Under the pieces are notes generated by a model. It was given only the letters and a program-made list of their open reading frames with translations. It was not told where the DNA came from and ran no database searches. Both the position numbers and the translations under genes were made by a program. A stretch of 64,000 bases of DNA from Gemmatimonas aurantiaca (GTDB taxonomy: Bacteria; Gemmatimonadota; Gemmatimonadetes; Gemmatimonadales; Gemmatimonadaceae), in the NCBI RefSeq assembly GCF_037190085.1, contig NZ_JBBCJO010000009.1, positions 62,001 to 126,000 on the forward strand. The letters run 5' to 3'. Shown here in pieces: positions 58,833 to 64,000 of the stretch. The first letter of the stretch is position 1; every line of letters begins with the position of its first letter.

Positions 58833-59981
58833 CTACCGCCCCACCGTCAGAATGCCGTCGGCTGCCTGCAGCAGCTTCTCCGACGTCTGCACGAGCGACA
58901 CCCGGAACTTCCCCTTCCCCGCGTCGCCGAATGCCAATCCCGGCGTCACCACCACCCCCGGGCCCGCCATTAGTGCGTCCACCCACTCCCAGTCGCCGAA
59001 TCCGGCCGGCACATCGAGCCACAGGTACATCGTCGACGCGGGCGGCGTGACCTCCCATCCACCAGTTCGCAGCGCGGCCACCAGGCAGTCACGGCGCGCA
59101 CGGTACTCCGCCACGATGGGAGGCACCAGTTCCGCGGCATGCAAAAAGGCGGTGGCTCCGGCGAGTTGCGCCATGGTGGACACGCCGTAGCCGATGTTCG
59201 AGCGATAGGCATCGAGTCGGGCAATGGCCGCCGCATTGCCGGCCATGAAAGCCACACGCACCCCCGCCATGTTGAAGCTCTTGCTGCAGGTGTGGGTTTC
59301 CACCGCCACGCGTGAGGCGCCCGGCACCTGCAGGACACTCGGCACCACATACCCATCGAACGACAGCTCGCTGTACGCGAGATCACTCAGCAACAGCACA
59401 TCGTGCGCCTCGGCGAAGGCCACATACCGCGCCAGTTCGTCGAGCGACACCGATACCGTGGTGGGGTTGCCGGGATAGTTGATGATCATCACCCGCGCCC
59501 GACGGGCCTGATCCGCGGTGATGGCATCGAGATCGAGCCGTCCATCGGGCAGAAAGGGCACGAACACCGGTTCCGCGCCCGCCAGCAGCGTGGAGCGCGT
59601 ATACACCGGGTAGTACACCTCGGGCACCAGCACCACATCCCCCGGCCCGGTGTGGGCGAGGACGAGTTCCGCGATGCCTTCCTTCGACCCCGCCAATGCC
59701 AGCAGTTCACGCGCAGGATCGATCGTCACACCAAAACGGGTTGCGAGATATCCGGTCACCGCCGCGGCGAACTCGGGATGTGACTGAAAGTGCGGATACC
59801 CACTGAGCGCCCGATCAGCCGCCACACGCTGCATGGTCTCGACGACGACTGCCGGTATCGGACCATCGGGGCTGCCGATGCCGACATCGATGAGCGTCTT
59901 TCCCGCGGCACGGTACTTCGCGCGACGGGCGTCGAGTTCGTAGAAGACGTAGGGCGGAATGCTGGAGAGCGTGTGTGACAT
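58833..59981 (-). CDS. Class I/II PLP-dependent aminotransferase (DapL/DapC-like)
   Basis: 382 residues from ATG 59981. Fold-type I features: GIGSPDGPIP at the start, YPGNPTTVSVS with the conserved Asn, LSDLAYSELSF with the Asp that binds the pyridine nitrogen, and the PLP lysine in TCSKSFNMAGVR. The pattern is closest to LL-diaminopimelate or succinyl-diaminopimelate aminotransferases, so lysine/peptidoglycan precursor synthesis is likely. Stands between the Fur and PriA genes on the same strand. Confidence 0.82.
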   Translation of the reverse strand: MSHTLSSIPPYVFYELDARRAKYRAAGKTLIDVGIGSPDGPIPAVVVETMQRVAADRALSGYPHFQSHPEFAAAVTGYLATRFGVTIDPARELLALAGSKEGIAELVLAHTGPGDVVLVPEVYYPVYTRSTLLAGAEPVFVPFLPDGRLDLDAITADQARRARVMIINYPGNPTTVSVSLDELARYVAFAEAHDVLLLSDLAYSELSFDGYVVPSVLQVPGASRVAVETHTCSKSFNMAGVRVAFMAGNAAAIARLDAYRSNIGYGVSTMAQLAGATAFLHAAELVPPIVAEYRARRDCLVAALRTGGWEVTPPASTMYLWLDVPAGFGDWEWVDALMAGPGVVVTPGLAFGDAGKGKFRVSLVQTSEKLLQAADGILTVGR

Positions 59982-60041
59982 GGGTTTGATCTGGCGGGTG
60001 AATCTGCAGCACTCTGCAACATATCACCGACAGGCGGCAGC

Positions 60042-62360
60042 CTACAGCAAGGATACCGGATCCCGGTCCACGACCAGACGCAATTCGGCGACACGGCGCT
60101 CGCTCTCACTGCCTGCGGGACACCGTTCGGCCACGTATCGCGCGATGCGCGTCAGGGTGCGCGCCTGCGTGGCCTTGACGAGGAAGTGCCACCGCCAGCG
60201 ATCCTTGATGCGATCGATGGGACATGGAGCAGGGCCAACCAGTATCACGTCGGTCACGGCGAATCGTTCGAGCAACCGCCGCACCCACGCCGCCGCATCG
60301 ATGGCGGCCTTCGCCACGGTATCCTGGCGCGTTCCGCTCACCAGCACATTGGCCAGCGATACGAAGGGCGGATAGGTGGGCATGCGCCGCGCTTCCAGTT
60401 CCTCGTGCACGAAACCGAGATAGTCGTGCGACAACGCATGGCGCACGGCATGCGCGCCGGGCATGCGTGTCTGCACGATCACCTCACCGCCCTTGGGTCC
60501 GCGTCCCGCGCGTCCCGCCACCTGGCTGAGCAACTGGAACGTGCGCTCGGCGGCGCGGAAGTCGGGCAGATTCAATCCGGTGTCCGCATCCACGACACCC
60601 ACGAGGGTGACGTTCGGAAAGTCGAGCCCTTTGGCGATCATCTGCGTGCCGAGCAGGATGTCGACCTCGCCGCGCGCCACACGATCGAGGATCTGCGTGT
60701 GCGCCCATTTGCCGCTGGTGGTGTCCACGTCCATGCGGGCAATGCGCGCGTCGGGGAATCGCTCCGCGACGAGACGCTCCACCTGCTGCGTGCCAAGCCC
60801 CCGTCTACGAACGGACTCGGCGCCACATTGCGCGCAGTGCGTGGGCACCGGCGCCTGATACTGGCAGTAGTGGCAGATGAGCGCTTCGGGGATCCGGTGA
60901 TACGTGAGTGAAATGCTGCAGTGCGGACACACCTGCACATCGCCGCAGGCCTGACACTGCATGTAGGCCGCATAACCGCGGCGATTGAGCAGCAGCAGTG
61001 TCTGCTCTCCACGCACATAGCGGGACTCGATGGCCACCAGCAGCGCGGGACTCAACACGCCCAACATGGGATCGGGCGGGGCATGCGGCGCGCGTTGGGC
61101 CCGCGCGATCTTCGTCACGGCGCGCATGTCCACGAGATGCACGGGCGGCAGTTGCGCTCCACCGGCCCGGTCGGGAAGCGTGAGTCGCGTGGCAAGACCA
61201 CGATCGGCGCGCTCCCAGCTTTCGAGGCTTGGAGTGGCGCTGCCCAGAACCACCAGCGCCCCCTCGGCGCGCGCCCTTACGATGGCGGCTTCACGCGCGT
61301 GATACCGCGGCGTTTCCGCCTGCTTGTAGCTGCCTTCGTGTTCTTCGTCGACGATCACCACGCCGACCCGTTCCAGCGGCGCGAAGAGTGCCGAACGGGC
61401 GCCCACGGCGATGCGCCGTTCACCGCGACGCAACGATTGCCATGCATCCAGGCGTTCGCCGTCGCTGAGCCCCGAATGCAGCACCGCCACGTCGTCACCG
61501 AATGCCCCGCGGAACCGGTCCACCGTCTGCGAAGTGAGCGCGATTTCCGGAACCAGCACGATGGCCGTACGTCCCGGTTGACGCAGCACGGCGCGCAGCA
61601 CCTCGATGTACACCAGGGTCTTGCCACTGCCCGTGATGCCATGCAGCAGGAACACCTGCCCCGGGTCCCCCGCCAGAATGGCCCCGATGACGGCACGCTG
61701 TGCGGCACTGGGCATGGGCGGCGGTGCGACTCCCTCACGATTCACGAAAGGATCGCGTTCGAGCGCCTCCTGCCGGATCTCCACCAGTCCGCGCTTCGCC
61801 ATGGCGTTGATGACACCGGCCGAACAACCGGCCTGCGTGAGCAACGCATCGAACGGAGCGACGCCGCCCTGCGCTTCGAGCAGATCGTACACCGCCCGTT
61901 GCTGCCGGGCGCGTGCAAACATCTCCTCACGTTGCAGCAGTGACGGCAGCTCCTTCACGAGACGTACCACACGCTGCGTCTTCACCGAAGGCACGGGGGC
62001 CCTGGGTTGCGACAGCAGTGTCGGCAACATCGCGCGCAGCGTCAGACCGATCGGTGCGGCATACCAGTCGGCAATCCACCGTGCCGTTTCGAGAAGCGGC
62101 GCCGGCAGCGAAGGCCCGGTGTCGACCACCGCGGTGATCGGCTTGAGCCGGACATCGGGCGGTGGTTCACTGGCGCCAACGCAGATGCCGATCTCCGCGC
62201 GATTGCGGAACGGCACGAGCACCCGACTGCCTTCGACAATCGGCCATGCCACTCCCTCCGGCACCGCATAGGTGAAGGTGCGAAAGAGCGGAACCGCGAG
62301 CGCCACTTCGATACAGCGCTCGATACGCCGCGGCGGTGTCATGCCAGACCCGTTCGCCAT
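60042..62360 (-). CDS. priA: Primosomal protein N-prime (replication restart helicase PriA)
   Basis: 772 residues from ATG 62360; ATG 62342 is equally possible. N-terminal 3-prime-DNA-binding domain (EVALAVPLFRTFTYAVPEGV), Walker A GITGSGKT, DEEH box (VIVDEEHEGSYKQ), zinc cysteines (CQACG, CPHC, CHYC, CAQCG) and helicase motifs GTQMIAKGLDFPNV and QVAGRAGRG. It reloads the replisome at stalled forks. The gene runs into the start of the aminotransferase unit with 60 bp between them. Confidence 0.95.
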   Translation of the reverse strand: MANGSGMTPPRRIERCIEVALAVPLFRTFTYAVPEGVAWPIVEGSRVLVPFRNRAEIGICVGASEPPPDVRLKPITAVVDTGPSLPAPLLETARWIADWYAAPIGLTLRAMLPTLLSQPRAPVPSVKTQRVVRLVKELPSLLQREEMFARARQQRAVYDLLEAQGGVAPFDALLTQAGCSAGVINAMAKRGLVEIRQEALERDPFVNREGVAPPPMPSAAQRAVIGAILAGDPGQVFLLHGITGSGKTLVYIEVLRAVLRQPGRTAIVLVPEIALTSQTVDRFRGAFGDDVAVLHSGLSDGERLDAWQSLRRGERRIAVGARSALFAPLERVGVVIVDEEHEGSYKQAETPRYHAREAAIVRARAEGALVVLGSATPSLESWERADRGLATRLTLPDRAGGAQLPPVHLVDMRAVTKIARAQRAPHAPPDPMLGVLSPALLVAIESRYVRGEQTLLLLNRRGYAAYMQCQACGDVQVCPHCSISLTYHRIPEALICHYCQYQAPVPTHCAQCGAESVRRRGLGTQQVERLVAERFPDARIARMDVDTTSGKWAHTQILDRVARGEVDILLGTQMIAKGLDFPNVTLVGVVDADTGLNLPDFRAAERTFQLLSQVAGRAGRGPKGGEVIVQTRMPGAHAVRHALSHDYLGFVHEELEARRMPTYPPFVSLANVLVSGTRQDTVAKAAIDAAAWVRRLLERFAVTDVILVGPAPCPIDRIKDRWRWHFLVKATQARTLTRIARYVAERCPAGSESERRVAELRLVVDRDPVSLL

Positions 62361-62380
62361 GCCGGACCGTGTGCCGTGGT

Positions 62381-63409
62381 TCACCCGCCGCGGCGCACGA
62401 CACCGAGTCCGGGTCGATCGCCGAGCGTCACCCGTCCATCGGGGATGCCGGGCCCGTCGAAGGGATCGTCGGACAGCAGCGCCGCACCGTCGAGATCCGC
62501 ATCGTCGAGCAGCGGCGAGAAGTGGGCCGCGGCGGCAATGCCCAGCGTCGTTTCGATCATGCAGCCGCACATCACGCGCATGCCGTGTGCACGGGCCACG
62601 GCGATCATGCGCAGTGCCTCACGCAACGAGCCGCACTTCGCGAGCTTGATGTTGACGCCATCCACGATGCCTTCGAGCTTCGGGATGTCGCTGGCCACCA
62701 GGCACGATTCGTCGGCCACGACGGGAATGTTGGAGCGCTCACGGACGAAACGCAGCCCGGCCAGATCCTGGGGAGGCAGCGGTTGCTCGAGCATGTCCAC
62801 GCCCACCTCGTTCAGGACATCGAGCATGCCCAGCGCCTGCTTGGGCGTCCATGCGGCATTGGCGTCCACCCGCAGCTGCGCACGCGGCGCCTCCTCGCGC
62901 ACGATGCGCAGCACGTCACGATCCCACGACGAGCCCAGCTTGATCTTGAGCAAGGGGTAGTGCGCCGCTTCGCGCACCCGCGCGCGCAGCGTGGCCACAT
63001 CGGGGGCGATACCGATGGTGAAGCTGGAAAGCGGCGTGGCCTGCGCATCGAGCCCCCACAGCTTCCACAACGGCACACCGAGCCGGCGTGCGGCGAGATC
63101 GTGCAGCGCCGCGCTCACCGCGCACCGCGCCGCCGCGTTCCAGCGCATCGCCTTCTCGATCTCCCGTTCGATCGCGTCGATCGACCAGGCATCGGCGTCC
63201 GCCAGCACGGGGGCAAAACGCTGCAGCGCCACCATCACGGTGTCCGCCGTTTCCCCATAGTACTTGCTCGGAGACGCCTCTCCCCATCCTTCCGCGCCGT
63301 CCTTGTCCACGAGCCGCACCCACACCACCTGATACTCGCTCTGTCCACCCCGGGCGATGATGAACGGGTGACGCGTATGAACCGTGACGATCTCGGCGTG
63401 CAGTTGCAT
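62381..63409 (-). CDS. L-Ala-D/L-Glu (dipeptide) epimerase, enolase superfamily
   Basis: 342 residues from ATG 63409. The enolase-superfamily barrel shows the KxK base (LKIKLG), metal ligands VDANAAW, EQPLPP and VADES, and the second base in KLAKCG. This matches AE epimerases (YcjG/YkfB type). They convert L-Ala-D-Glu from peptidoglycan into L-Ala-L-Glu for reuse and so complete the murein recycling theme of murQ-anmK-nagZ. It ends 20 bp before priA and likely shares a transcript with it. Confidence 0.88.
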   Translation of the reverse strand: MQLHAEIVTVHTRHPFIIARGGQSEYQVVWVRLVDKDGAEGWGEASPSKYYGETADTVMVALQRFAPVLADADAWSIDAIEREIEKAMRWNAAARCAVSAALHDLAARRLGVPLWKLWGLDAQATPLSSFTIGIAPDVATLRARVREAAHYPLLKIKLGSSWDRDVLRIVREEAPRAQLRVDANAAWTPKQALGMLDVLNEVGVDMLEQPLPPQDLAGLRFVRERSNIPVVADESCLVASDIPKLEGIVDGVNIKLAKCGSLREALRMIAVARAHGMRVMCGCMIETTLGIAAAAHFSPLLDDADLDGAALLSDDPFDGPGIPDGRVTLGDRPGLGVVRRGG

Positions 63410-63466
63410 GGGAGCGTGGGTGAGTGCGGAAAATGGGGATGTCGCCAGGCAATATCGATGCGCGCG

Positions 63467-64000
63467 TCAGAGCGGTGTCAGTCCGGAAGCACGCGCGGTC
63501 CTGGCGTTCCGGAAATCCACACCACCCGCCGTGGCCAGGAACTGGATCAGGGCATCGGCCAGTTCGAAGCCGCGGTCGTATCGTTCCGCCGCCTGTTTGG
63601 CGAGGCACTTCATGACGATGGCGCTCAGCGCGGCCGGCACGCGGGTATCCACCTGATCCGGAGCCACCGGCGCCTCGTGCACGTGTTTGTACCCCACGGC
63701 GTAAGAATCCTCGCCATCGAACGGCGGATGTCCCAGGAGCATCTCGTACAACAGCAGGCCCACGGCATACAGATCGCTGCGTCCGTCCACCAGCCGCCCC
63801 ATCGCCTGTTCCGGCGACATGTAGTGCGGCGTGCCCATGGCCCGCCCACTGGCCGTCAGCCGTCCATGGAACCGCGCCGTGGCGATGCCAAAATCGGTGA
63901 GCGCGACATTGCCGTCTTCGTCGAACAGGATGTTGTCGGGCTTGATGTCGCGATGCACCACGCCGTGGCGATGAGCGTAGTCGAGCGCACAGGCCACCTG
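63467..64000 (-). CDS. Hanks-type serine/threonine protein kinase, cut off by the window edge
   Basis: The frame is open to position 64000, so the true start lies outside. About 177 residues of the kinase C-lobe are present: catalytic HRDIKPDN, DFG, activation segment GTPHYMSPEQ, and the APE-equivalent helix region with DLYAVGLLLYEMLLG. The domain is followed by a short tail ending at TPL, without the usual membrane helix. It may be the counterpart of the PP2C phosphatase at 44-45 kb. Confidence 0.92.
   Translation of the reverse strand, partial: QVACALDYAHRHGVVHRDIKPDNILFDEDGNVALTDFGIATARFHGRLTASGRAMGTPHYMSPEQAMGRLVDGRSDLYAVGLLLYEMLLGHPPFDGEDSYAVGYKHVHEAPVAPDQVDTRVPAALSAIVMKCLAKQAAERYDRGFELADALIQFLATAGGVDFRNARTARASGLTPL

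Overview
The window is a high-GC bacterial chromosome segment. It was read by eye from the sequence and translations, with no searches. The gene content fits a Gram-negative, didermal soil or water bacterium. It has a CzcCBA efflux system with an outer-membrane TolC-type channel, several lipoproteins and beta-barrel proteins, a murQ-anmK-nagZ muropeptide recycling operon, a B12-dependent ribonucleotide reductase, PriA and a PP2C phosphatase. The overall impression is Gemmatimonadota-like; that is an inference, not a measurement.

Layout. 1-3.3 kb: a large repeat-rich protein of unknown function, open at the left edge of the window. 3.5-3.8 kb: a frameshifted remnant of a peroxiredoxin-like gene. 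3.9-12.2 kb: a metal-resistance operon made of a small secreted His/Cys protein, CzcC, CzcB, CzcA and a P1B-4 type ATPase. The last three junctions are ATGA-type overlaps or short gaps. 12.36-35.4 kb: an accessory block bracketed by two direct copies of a ~188-bp unit. Each unit carries 20-bp iterons and a 13-bp hairpin whose closing base pair differs compensatorily between the copies. 35.4-64 kb: ordinary chromosome (nrdJ, gamma-carbonic anhydrase, a metalloprotease/amidase pair, PP2C, the nagZ-anmK-murQ operon, gamma-glutamyltransferase, FAD monooxygenase, ABC exporter, CcdA, Fur, aminotransferase, PriA, L-Ala-D/L-Glu epimerase, and a protein kinase cut off at the right edge).

Inside the accessory block, from left to right: an AbiEi-like antitoxin without its toxin and with two GTATC-N7-GATAC operators; a Mu/Tn7-type transposition operon (DDE transposase, AAA+ ATPase, and a third large HEAT-like protein where a TniQ would be expected); a divergent metallophosphoesterase with a small partner; a small Xre regulator under its own palindromic operator; a type III restriction-modification pair (mod/res); and a five-gene minus-strand operon.

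That operon is the most interesting item. In transcription order it encodes a SIS sugar-isomerase/HAD-phosphatase fusion, a phosphoribosyltransferase-like protein, an ORC/CDC6-like AAA+ ATPase, a Rossmann-like protein of unknown family, and a PfkB-family kinase with two extra CxxC motifs. Three of its four junctions are ATGA overlaps or 4-46 nt offsets. The mixture of sugar-phosphate and nucleotide enzymes with an ATPase, next to a restriction system and transposition genes, suggests a conflict or defence system that works through a (ribo)nucleotide or sugar-phosphate metabolite.

A second unexpected signal is the 340-bp gap at 53.46-53.80 kb. It holds five consecutive perfect or near-perfect hairpins and ends in a strong plus-strand terminator although no plus-strand gene lies upstream. 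It is a candidate structured RNA.
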